DNA from: a virus
Length of the DNA: 64,000 nucleotides
IMG/VR virus record: IMGVR_UViG_3300035182_000466
Span: 106,062 to 170,061 of that record
Direction: 5' to 3' (one strand)
In this document: in pieces, positions 9,803 through 17,954 of the stretch
How the letters are laid out: the number at the start of each line of letters is the position of its first letter
Position numbering within the stretch: position 1 is the stretch's first letter
The notes under the pieces: model-generated
What the model saw: the letters and a program-made list of their open reading frames with translations, nothing else
What the model was told of the DNA's origin: nothing
Database searches by the model: none
Translations under genes and position numbers: made by a program

Positions 9803-11015
9803 TACTTTATCCATAAAAATGGTAGATATTCCAGGTGTTCTTGAATATCATTCTTCGACGCATTCTTTCAATTATTGTCCTGAAGTTATACAGACTGAAA
9901 GAATAAAATTTGAAGATAGAAATGAAATACAACAAGACTTCTCGAAAGAATATCTTAATAAACAAAAAGAAGAATCAGATAAAGTACCAATTATAGGTAC
10001 AGTAACCATTACTAATGAATGTAACATGGGATGTTCTTTTTGTTATGCTCATAAAAATGAGCAACTAGGAAAAATAAATTTAGACTATCTTATACGATTA
10101 AAGGAAAAGCTTCCTAAAGAATGTTTTGATCATCTTATTTTATCTGGTGGTGAACCATTATTATATTTTGATACGGTTAAGTCAGTAAGAAAGTTATACT
10201 CAAAGGTTGTAATATATACTAATGGTAGTCTTTTAACAGAAGATATTATTAAATGGTGTATAGATACAAAGACATGGTTATACATAACGTTAGATTTTGA
10301 TATTCCAGATTTTATTGGTCATCACTCTAGTCCTGTAAGAGATTTACTAGAAAAGTACATTTATAAGTATCCTAAATTGTTAGATATAATATCTTTTGGG
10401 ACAGTTCTTCCAATAGAAGAACTTATAAATTTGCCTAAGCTTAGGCAACAACAAAAACCTTTTGAGTCAGGTATATGGAGACTATACAATTTTTTAGATC
10501 CAAAAGATAAAAATTATGTAGTTAGTTCTGAAGGTTTTGATCTTGAAATGAGTAATATAGAAACTGGTTCTATTAGTCTTCAAGAATCAATATTTTTTAG
10601 ATATTTGAACTATGTACAAACAGCTTCTACTAATGAATACAACTATAGTTGTTGTGGAAATTCATTAGCCCTAACACCCAGTGGAAACTTAACTATCTGT
10701 AATGAGTTATCAAGTTTACCTGAGTCTCGTTTAAAAAATACAAAAGTATGGTCAATAGATTCATTAGATTTAGAAGAAGTTAAACAAGAACAATTAAGAG
10801 TAGGTAAATACGGTATTAAAAGTTTTTGTGGTTCATGTATTATGAAATATTTTTGTTCAGGATTGTGTTGGCAGAAAAAGGGTAATCTTAAACATCAATG
10901 TCAAATGGCACGCTTCGGAATAGCATATAGTATGTATTATAAGTTTAACTATTTGAATACTAATTCAATACTAAATCCGAATACAAAGTTATCAGAAATC
11001 TTAAGAGATAGGTAA
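9795..11015 (+). CDS. Radical SAM/SPASM-like protein (rSAM3)
   Basis: 406 residues. The radical SAM motif is C76-NMG-C80-SF-C83, followed by the GGE motif (LILSGGEPLL). The C-terminal third carries the SPASM-like pattern: a Cys pair, a strand GNLTICNE, then FCGSC...CSGLCW...HQC. The start overlaps the rSAM2 stop (ATGATTGA). It is a clear paralogue of rSAM4: both share the ISLQESIF segment and the same domain order, so the pair arose by duplication. Likely role, by family knowledge: peptide modification. Confidence 0.85.
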   Translation: MIDTLSIKMVDIPGVLEYHSSTHSFNYCPEVIQTERIKFEDRNEIQQDFSKEYLNKQKEESDKVPIIGTVTITNECNMGCSFCYAHKNEQLGKINLDYLIRLKEKLPKECFDHLILSGGEPLLYFDTVKSVRKLYSKVVIYTNGSLLTEDIIKWCIDTKTWLYITLDFDIPDFIGHHSSPVRDLLEKYIYKYPKLLDIISFGTVLPIEELINLPKLRQQQKPFESGIWRLYNFLDPKDKNYVVSSEGFDLEMSNIETGSISLQESIFFRYLNYVQTASTNEYNYSCCGNSLALTPSGNLTICNELSSLPESRLKNTKVWSIDSLDLEEVKQEQLRVGKYGIKSFCGSCIMKYFCSGLCWQKKGNLKHQCQMARFGIAYSMYYKFNYLNTNSILNPNTKLSEILRDR

Positions 11016-11022
11016 TATATTT

Positions 11023-12291
11023 ATGTCTTCATCAAAAATTTTAGTAAATGCTATTGGTATAAAAGATAATTCTACGGGATTTGCTATCTTATATGTTCCA
11101 GAATTTCATTTATTTTTAAAGTCTGAAATACGTCAAAATAAACCTGTAGAATTTTATACTAATTATTCAATGCCTGTACTTTGTACTCATCAAAATGAGA
11201 TATATGAAGAGTACAATAAACTAGAAACTCAGGCAGTAAATAAAATTCCTAACATAGGTTATGTAATAGTTAATAATGTCTGTAATATGAATTGTACCTT
11301 TTGTTATGCTGCGGCTAATACTAATCATAAAAGAGTAGACATTTCTGATCTAGAGCACCTGTCTAAGATATTGCCCAAAAATTCGTTTAGAAAAGTAATT
11401 ATTTCTGGAGGAGAACCTTTATTAGACTTTGATCTTGTAAAACAAATAAGAACATTTTTTGATGAAATGACTATAAACTCTAATGGAATGCTTCTTACAG
11501 AAGATATAGCTAATTGGTTAGTAGAAACAAAGACAAAAATGTATATCGCCTTAGATTATGAGATTAAAGATTTTGAAGGACATGACTTTAATGCTAAAGC
11601 GCATGTAGAAAGTATAATCGCTAAAGTTCCAGAAGTTCTTCCATTTATAGAAGTCGCTGTAACTTACCCTAGTGATAAACTAGATGAGTTAAAAGATATT
11701 AGAACTCAAAATCTTCCATTTGAAAAAGAACTGACCCACGATTTTAATTACATTAAAGGAAAGGATCCTTTAGTTTTAACTAAATCTATATTTGAAAAAG
11801 AAATAGAAAGAATAGAAAGAGATGAAATTTCATTACAAGAATCTATCTTTCATAAACCTCTTAAATATATACGAAATACTTATAACTGGAGACTTAATAT
11901 AGAGTCATGCTCTCCAGCCGTACATTTAAATCATCTTGGAGATTTACATCTATGTCAGGTTAGAGCCTCCAATACAAATAGACCTGAAGAGTATGAGAAA
12001 GATGTTATCTGTAAAGCTAAAGATTTTAATTTAGACATATATAGACAAAGATCCAACAAAGATAAAAAGATTGGAGTTTGCACAATAGATAAAAATTGTA
12101 ACTGTAGATGGTTTTGTGGAAATATATGTTGGGCTAATATAAAACATAATAAACATAATTGTGAAGTTCTTAAATACTCGTTATTCTATTCTATGTATTT
12201 AGTTCATAATTATCTTTCTATGGAAGGTTTTAGTTTATTAAATTTAGATAGATTTTTCAATTCAAAACTAAAAGGATTGAACTATGTCTGA
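11023..12291 (+). CDS. Radical SAM/SPASM-like protein (rSAM4)
   Basis: 422 residues. The radical SAM motif is C87-NMN-C91-TF-C94, with ISGGEPLL following. The C-terminal Cys-rich region contains a GDLHLCQV strand, then CNCRWFCGNICW. It starts 7 nt after rSAM3 and its stop overlaps the start of the large Ig-repeat gene. That places it inside a virion operon rather than a metabolic one. It is paralogous to rSAM3. The two may recognise different substrates or act as a complex. Confidence 0.85.
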   Translation: MSSSKILVNAIGIKDNSTGFAILYVPEFHLFLKSEIRQNKPVEFYTNYSMPVLCTHQNEIYEEYNKLETQAVNKIPNIGYVIVNNVCNMNCTFCYAAANTNHKRVDISDLEHLSKILPKNSFRKVIISGGEPLLDFDLVKQIRTFFDEMTINSNGMLLTEDIANWLVETKTKMYIALDYEIKDFEGHDFNAKAHVESIIAKVPEVLPFIEVAVTYPSDKLDELKDIRTQNLPFEKELTHDFNYIKGKDPLVLTKSIFEKEIERIERDEISLQESIFHKPLKYIRNTYNWRLNIESCSPAVHLNHLGDLHLCQVRASNTNRPEEYEKDVICKAKDFNLDIYRQRSNKDKKIGVCTIDKNCNCRWFCGNICWANIKHNKHNCEVLKYSLFYSMYLVHNYLSMEGFSLLNLDRFFNSKLKGLNYV

Positions 12292-15200
12292 TATTCGTCC
12301 TGTACTAAGTATTTTAGAAAAACCTGAAACCTTAAATAAAAGTAAGCAATGTTCTTTTACCTTTAAGTCATCTAAACCTTTGAAATATGTCTGGTGTGTT
12401 TTGGATAATAATCCAAGTTTTAAACTATATCCATCAAAAGATTATCCAGAAGGTGATATTGCTATTTTATCTTTAACCTATGATGATTCTGATGATAGAG
12501 TTAAACACGAGCTAACAGTTCAAGCAGTAGATACAGATGATAATCTTGAGATATATAAAAATGTAATAGTTTGGACTAATGTTTTTATACCTATACAGTC
12601 TACATTAGTAGAACATCCTTCTGATCCAGATTTAGACTTAGCAAGTTATTTTCTAATTACTACAAATAAAACTGTATTGGGAGTAAGATATTCCTTAAAT
12701 AATAATCCTTATGTTTTTGTCAAACCTTCAGATAGAGTTTCTGATAACAAGACAGTAGATATTTCATTATATGATCTATCAGAAAGATCATATACGATAA
12801 GATATAAAGCTGTAGATGAATTTGGATTCGAAGAATTAACTGAACATGAATTTACTTGGAATAAAGTAGTACGTCCTATTACTACAATAGTAAATATATC
12901 TGAAACAAACGATCCAAAAGTAATAGAGTTATCTGTAAATAAACAAGTTGCATATATTGAAAGTTATCATTATTACGGTGAAGATAAAGAATCTTTTAGC
13001 GAAATTTGTTCAGAAGTAAACTCCTCTGGACAAGAAAGATTCTACTTTAGAATACCACAACCTTTTGAAGGTAAAAATGAAGTACAATTTACAGCTGTAG
13101 ATACTAAAGGTTACAGAGAATTAGAACCCGTTGTTTATACTTGGTATGAAGATAAAACAGTTTTATATTCTACCTTTATTGAGACACCAGCAAAAGTATC
13201 ACAGATTACAGATTCTAAATTTACTATTGTAACTAATAAACCAGTCGATCATATAGAATATACTTTAGACGATCAACCGGAGAATAAAATATACCCTTGG
13301 CCTGAAGATGTAACTAATAAAACGTTCAAGATAACATTTACATCTATGCAAGAAGGGTTTCATAATCTATCTATAAGAGCAGTAGATGGGTCTGGATATT
13401 TGGAGGATGAGGCACGTGTTTATTCATGGAAAGTAGAAGATCCACCAGTTTCAAATATAATAAAGTACCCAATTAGTCCTAGTACAGAATCAACTGCTAC
13501 CTTTAAAATTGTTGCTAACAAACCATTGAGTCATGCATTATACTCGTTGAACGGATCGTCTTGGAAAGTATTTAATATAGATCCTAATGACTCAACTAAG
13601 ACAAGTGCAAGTATAACAATATCTAATTTAAAAAATGGCGATTATACTATACAGATAAAAGCAGTAGATTTATTTGGAGCTGTGGAGAGAGAATCAACTG
13701 AAAAATCTTGGAGTGTAGAAGGTATTGAAGTTGTTTATCCAAATGTAGGATATGGTTCATCTAAAACAATCTTACCAGATGGAGTTACAGAAGCATTTAG
13801 ATTTCACCCATCTCCAGGTGTATATTTTCCAGAGAGCTTACTTGAGTTACCATCTGTTAGATCAATAATATATCCAGATACATTTATTGTAACATTTCCC
13901 GAAAAGTTTTCTAATCAAACTTCAGGAGTATTTACATTTTCATCTACTAGAATTGGAGCAACCTACCAGATTAGTTTAGATGGTTCTGAGTGGAAAGATG
14001 TAGGTAATCTATATAAATTTAATGATCTAGTTTTAGGCTCTCATTTACTTAAAGTTAGATCTATAGATAGAGCTGGGAATATTGATCCATCACCAGCAGA
14101 GTATTCTTGGAGTATAGACACTAAAAAACCAGTTTCTACCTTTGTAGAAACTCCACCTAATATATCTATCTCACAGGAAGCATCTATAAGAATAGAGGTA
14201 GATAAACCAGTTCAGTACGAGTTGTACTCTTTAGATAATTCTATATGGTTAAAGTCTTATCCTTTAGAGTCAGATCCAGATAATAGAACGATATTAGTAG
14301 AATTATATAATCTAAATTCTGGACCGCATAATTTTAGAGTAAAGGCTTGTGATATATATGGTAATATAGAAGTACCAGAAAAGTATTATAACTGGTTTGT
14401 AAATACAGATAGGACTCCACCTGATACTATTATAACTACTATAATTCCTGAATATACTAATAAAGTTAACTGGGATATAGACTTTATGTCACCTAAACTT
14501 GGTTGCACTTTTGAAGTAGCTTTAGACGTAACATTATCTAATACAGATATACGATATGGTGAATGGGTGTCTGCGAAAAGTCCTTATATTCTTTCTGATT
14601 TAGCTGATGGACATTATGTGATAAAGGTTAGAGCGATTGATCTATTTGGAGATATAGATGTTACACCTGCTCAATTAGCTTGGAATATAGATACAGTTCC
14701 ACCAAAATTATTTTTTGTTACAAAGCCGACAGGACCAAATGGAACATTTGAAGTTGTCTCAAATAAAACAAATTGCAGCTATCATTTTATTTATAATGAT
14801 AGTGATACAGAAAACGTAGTATACAGTCCTATCATACCATATAGCAATTTACCTGAAGGAGTTAATATTGTAAAAATTTATGCTAAAGATATGGCAGGAA
14901 ATTCTGGAGATGTTATTTCTTATACTTGGACTATTGATTCAGTAACACCTAATACCTTTATTGATACTTATCCAATAGATAATAGCTCAAGTGGGCAGTT
15001 TACTTATCACGCAGATAAACCTAATTGTGTCTTTGAAGTTACTTTGGACTCAGTTACAAGTTTTAAAGAAAGTCCTTTTACTTTCACTAATTTATCTTCA
15101 GGTTTTCATACCTTTTCAGTTAGAGCAAAGGACTTAAATGGAAATTTTGATGTTAATCCCAAAACATATACTTGGGAAGTAAAGATTTTAAGTACGATAA

Positions 15201-15859
15201 CTGTTACAGTTTTTAATGCAATTAATGCTAAAGCTATCTCAGGTGCACTTGTATCTATAGACACTGGAGAATCTAGTAATACAAATACTTCTGGTGAAGC
15301 TAAGTTTACTAGTATAAAGGCAGGACTTAGAACAGTCACAATCGCTAAAGATCAATTTGTTACAGAAACCGTAACAGTTACTTTAACTGAAGCTGCGATA
15401 GCAATAACTGTTTTATTATCGCCCTCTCTATGGGATGGTGCCTATCGTGCTGTATTACGTTGGGGTTACAAACCTTCTGACTTAGATATCCATATGTATG
15501 TACCATCAGGATCAACTTACATAGACCGTAACTGGGCTAATAAAGGAAGTGAAATTTCCACACCATCTGGATGGCTAGACATAGATGATACTGATGGTTA
15601 TGGTCCAGAAACTGTTACTGCTAAAACTCCAAATATAGGTATTTATCAAATATGGGTGTACAATTATTCTCAAACACCAGATATAACATCTTCAAATGCT
15701 GAAGTTAGTATATACTCAGACCAAGGAAAACAGCGTACTTATAAAGTACCTTTAAACTTAGGTACAGGATATAAAGCTTGGCATATATGTGATATCGACT
15801 GTGTAAACAAAATTATAACTGATGTAAATTTATTAAGAACAAATCTACCAAATATATAG
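12284..15859 (+). CDS. Large Ig-like repeat protein with DUF2135/YfaP-like C-terminus
   Basis: 1191 residues. About ten beta repeats of ~85-100 residues occupy residues 1-965. Each ends in a signature G-x-H-x-x-x-V-R-A-x-D-x-x-G, then Y-x-W-x-I-D (for example VRSIDRAGNIDPSPAEYSW). At about residues 968-1045 is a carboxypeptidase-regulatory-like beta domain (GALVSIDTGESSNTNTSGEA). From residue ~1048 is a domain resembling YfaP/DUF2135 (WDGAYRAVLRWG, then DLDIHMY). No signal peptide is visible. The repeat architecture and the overlap with rSAM4 suggest a long flexible virion appendage or adhesin. A large, multi-domain fibre is the best guess; the exact virion position is unknown. Confidence 0.7.
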   Translation: MSDIRPVLSILEKPETLNKSKQCSFTFKSSKPLKYVWCVLDNNPSFKLYPSKDYPEGDIAILSLTYDDSDDRVKHELTVQAVDTDDNLEIYKNVIVWTNVFIPIQSTLVEHPSDPDLDLASYFLITTNKTVLGVRYSLNNNPYVFVKPSDRVSDNKTVDISLYDLSERSYTIRYKAVDEFGFEELTEHEFTWNKVVRPITTIVNISETNDPKVIELSVNKQVAYIESYHYYGEDKESFSEICSEVNSSGQERFYFRIPQPFEGKNEVQFTAVDTKGYRELEPVVYTWYEDKTVLYSTFIETPAKVSQITDSKFTIVTNKPVDHIEYTLDDQPENKIYPWPEDVTNKTFKITFTSMQEGFHNLSIRAVDGSGYLEDEARVYSWKVEDPPVSNIIKYPISPSTESTATFKIVANKPLSHALYSLNGSSWKVFNIDPNDSTKTSASITISNLKNGDYTIQIKAVDLFGAVERESTEKSWSVEGIEVVYPNVGYGSSKTILPDGVTEAFRFHPSPGVYFPESLLELPSVRSIIYPDTFIVTFPEKFSNQTSGVFTFSSTRIGATYQISLDGSEWKDVGNLYKFNDLVLGSHLLKVRSIDRAGNIDPSPAEYSWSIDTKKPVSTFVETPPNISISQEASIRIEVDKPVQYELYSLDNSIWLKSYPLESDPDNRTILVELYNLNSGPHNFRVKACDIYGNIEVPEKYYNWFVNTDRTPPDTIITTIIPEYTNKVNWDIDFMSPKLGCTFEVALDVTLSNTDIRYGEWVSAKSPYILSDLADGHYVIKVRAIDLFGDIDVTPAQLAWNIDTVPPKLFFVTKPTGPNGTFEVVSNKTNCSYHFIYNDSDTENVVYSPIIPYSNLPEGVNIVKIYAKDMAGNSGDVISYTWTIDSVTPNTFIDTYPIDNSSSGQFTYHADKPNCVFEVTLDSVTSFKESPFTFTNLSSGFHTFSVRAKDLNGNFDVNPKTYTWEVKILSTITVTVFNAINAKAISGALVSIDTGESSNTNTSGEAKFTSIKAGLRTVTIAKDQFVTETVTVTLTEAAIAITVLLSPSLWDGAYRAVLRWGYKPSDLDIHMYVPSGSTYIDRNWANKGSEISTPSGWLDIDDTDGYGPETVTAKTPNIGIYQIWVYNYSQTPDITSSNAEVSIYSDQGKQRTYKVPLNLGTGYKAWHICDIDCVNKIITDVNLLRTNLPNI

Positions 15860-15879
15860 TAGTATAATACGAGGACTTT

Positions 15880-16098
15880 ATGACAACTATTTTAGATCCT
15901 TATTACACTTTATTAAGTCAATATTACAATAATTATGATCTATTCATATCTAAGTGTAAAGATAGTGGTTTAACAGTCTTAACCATAGTAGAGTTTAAAG
16001 ATAAAATAAATACTTTATTTCCTAAAACTAGTAACGTTCATAGAACACCTGTTACTCGTTCTCCACGAAGTTGCTGTGGAGGTGGAGCATCTCGTTGA
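15880..16098 (+). CDS. Small protein with Cys-Cys-Gly C-terminal tail
   Basis: 72 residues, preceded by an ACGAGGA Shine-Dalgarno. Residues 1-50 look like a compact helical leader (two Tyr-rich helices). Residues 51-72 form a basic, Ser/Thr/Pro-containing tail ending S-C65-C66-GGGASR. A short acidic/helical leader with a Cys/Gly-rich end is the layout of many ribosomally made, post-translationally modified peptides, and four radical SAM genes lie just upstream. It could instead be a small virion or chaperone protein. Function unproven. Confidence 0.55.
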   Translation: MTTILDPYYTLLSQYYNNYDLFISKCKDSGLTVLTIVEFKDKINTLFPKTSNVHRTPVTRSPRSCCGGGASR

Positions 16099-16147
16099 AC
16101 TATGTAATTTATTATGTAGTTAATATATTAACAAAAGGAGAATGGAA

Positions 16148-16525
16148 ATGGAAGACAATACTACTAAAACTGAAGAAAACGTAACTGCAAGTGAGGAAAA
16201 GCCAAGTGAGGAAAAGAAACAACAACCATTTATTAACCATAATACTTTTGCATTAGCTTTTGTTATTATAACGGTAGTATATATTACACTAGTGTTTAAG
16301 TATTTTAATCCTACTACTGGTCCTGAGTACGGAACTGCACTTAGAATAAGTGCAAGTTCTATGCAGTCTACAGCTTTATGGTTTATCTCTGCATTAGGTT
16401 TTGTGATTACTCTAAATGGTCTTAAATTCGATGTTTATAAAGAAATAGTAGATGAGCATAATATAGCATTAGCTCTTTTAGTTGGTTTTGCATGGTTAGC
16501 TCTTGCTTTAGTTATAGCACTATAA
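16148..16525 (+). CDS. Small integral membrane protein, possible holin
   Basis: 125 residues. The ATG at 16148 is preferred over 16142 because AAAAGGAG ends 7 nt before it. A charged, Glu/Lys-rich N-terminus of about 30 residues is followed by three hydrophobic segments (near residues 36-55, 76-95 and 106-125). It ends 12 nt before the endolysin gene. Size, topology and neighbour fit a holin, but holins have no diagnostic motif, so this is inference. Confidence 0.6.
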   Translation: MEDNTTKTEENVTASEEKPSEEKKQQPFINHNTFALAFVIITVVYITLVFKYFNPTTGPEYGTALRISASSMQSTALWFISALGFVITLNGLKFDVYKEIVDEHNIALALLVGFAWLALALVIAL

Positions 16526-16537
16526 CTGGAATTAAAG

Positions 16538-17188
16538 ATGAAGAAGTTAATCTTGTTAATTTTAACTTTCTTGTTTTTATTTTCAGTACCTAACGTAGTA
16601 TTTTCTGGACCTTATGATCTAGAGGTCTTAAAGAAAGCAGAATCTTACTTATATGTAAGAGAGCTTAATCCTATTAATGGTAATAGAAGTCCAGAGATAG
16701 ATATGTGGCTTAAGTATGTAGGGCTACCACCTGGATTATCTTATTGTGTTACTTTCAATGTCTATTGTGTTGGTAGTGTCTATGAAGCACATGGCAAAAG
16801 AAATCCTTTACCAAAAATTGGAAGAGTATCAACATTGCTAAAAATAGTAAAAAAAGATAAGTATGCTTTTACTGTAGTACCTGCAAAAGATGTAGAATAT
16901 GGTTCGTATATTCTAAAACCTGGGATGATAGCTATTTGGTCTAACAATAAAAAATTAGATGGTTCTGGTTTAGATAAGTATGATTGGGCCGGTCATGCAG
17001 AGTTTGTAACAAGTCCGCTGGTTAAATCTAAATTTGGTTCTATTGGGGCTAACACTATAGGTGTAGATGACATACGTTCACAAAGAGAGCAAGCTAAGAC
17101 TGGACCTGTAGGTGGAGTTTATAGAAAAAGTAGAAACATAAGTAAACTTAAATCTTTTAATACAGAAGCATTTATTAAAATAAATTAA
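16538..17188 (+). CDS. Secreted cysteine-peptidase-like endolysin
   Basis: 216 residues. A signal peptide (MKKLILLILTFLFLF, then a cleavage region near residue 23) would export it. The mature part has a putative catalytic Cys (C70, in GLSYCVTFNVYC) and a His (H153, in WAGHAEFV), spaced as in CHAP/NlpC-P60 type cell-wall amidases or peptidases, plus the TGPVGGVYRK end. Inference: it cleaves peptidoglycan at lysis, probably with the adjacent membrane protein and the spanins at 24.2-24.9 kb. Confidence 0.65.
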   Translation: MKKLILLILTFLFLFSVPNVVFSGPYDLEVLKKAESYLYVRELNPINGNRSPEIDMWLKYVGLPPGLSYCVTFNVYCVGSVYEAHGKRNPLPKIGRVSTLLKIVKKDKYAFTVVPAKDVEYGSYILKPGMIAIWSNNKKLDGSGLDKYDWAGHAEFVTSPLVKSKFGSIGANTIGVDDIRSQREQAKTGPVGGVYRKSRNISKLKSFNTEAFIKIN

Positions 17189-17200
17189 CATAAGAGGTGT

Positions 17201-17632
17201 ATGATGCCCGAAGCAAGTAGAATTTTTATATCTGGACCAATGATGTTCCAAGTAGACCAATATCTTATGACTCGGTATAAACTAGATCCAGTAGCTGCAT
17301 CTACTACTCAAAGTTTTAGATTAGATTTAACTAGTACAAAAGGCGTTTTAATTTCTGTTAAAGTTCAGTGTTTATCTACTTCTTATGATGTTTATATCAT
17401 GCCTTTTGAAAATGTAGACATAGATTCTTTAATGACAATTTATAGAAAAACTGACATAAATAAACTATTAGAAGATACAAATTTATCTTCATTTTGGGCT
17501 AAGTTTAATCCTTTTCATTCACAGAAGTATGGAGAATTAGATACAGATAAGTGTCTATACTTTAAGATTGAAAATAAAGCTGAAGATACTGGAGATATTT
17601 ATGTAGAACTTATTTATAGAGTAGCATTATAA
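17201..17632 (+). CDS. Hypothetical protein
   Basis: 143 residues (142 if the second ATG at 17204 is used, which has better spacing from AGAGG). No known motif is seen. The sequence alternates beta strands and is mildly acidic. It sits between the endolysin and a DUF1360-like protein, with its TAA directly abutting the next ATG. A structural or lysis-accessory role is possible but unsupported. Confidence 0.6.
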   Translation: MMPEASRIFISGPMMFQVDQYLMTRYKLDPVAASTTQSFRLDLTSTKGVLISVKVQCLSTSYDVYIMPFENVDIDSLMTIYRKTDINKLLEDTNLSSFWAKFNPFHSQKYGELDTDKCLYFKIENKAEDTGDIYVELIYRVAL

Positions 17633-17944
17633 ATGACTTCTTCTTGTTCAATAATACTTTTATTTGTTAAACAGGTTTTTGAAGTATATGCTATTACTTT
17701 GATTTTAGCTAGTAGTTCTATCTTAGAACCTTTTAGATATGTTATTATAAAAAGATACCCAGGTCTTTACAGTCCGTTAAACTCATGGATAAAAGCTCCA
17801 TTAGTTTATGAAAAACACTTTATCGAGTGTAGGATGTGTATGGGATTCTGGGTATCTTTGTTTAGTTGTATTTATTATAACAATCTAAGCTATTTTGTAG
17901 TTGTTTTTGGTATAAGCTATTTTATTTGTACTCAAGAAAGGTAG
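17633..17944 (+). CDS. DUF1360-like small membrane protein
   Basis: 103 residues with two or three hydrophobic segments. The motif ECRMCMGFWVSL matches the C-x-x-C-x-G-F-W signature of DUF1360 proteins, which are found in bacteria and in many large phages. The role of the family is not established; a membrane or lysis accessory role is plausible from the neighbours. It begins immediately after the preceding stop. Confidence 0.65.
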   Translation: MTSSCSIILLFVKQVFEVYAITLILASSSILEPFRYVIIKRYPGLYSPLNSWIKAPLVYEKHFIECRMCMGFWVSLFSCIYYNNLSYFVVVFGISYFICTQER

Positions 17945-17954
17945 GTAGACAAAG

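Noticed and set aside
9795-15859. Diversity-generating retroelement
   Set aside because: No reverse transcriptase and no template/variable repeat pair were found near the repeat proteins.
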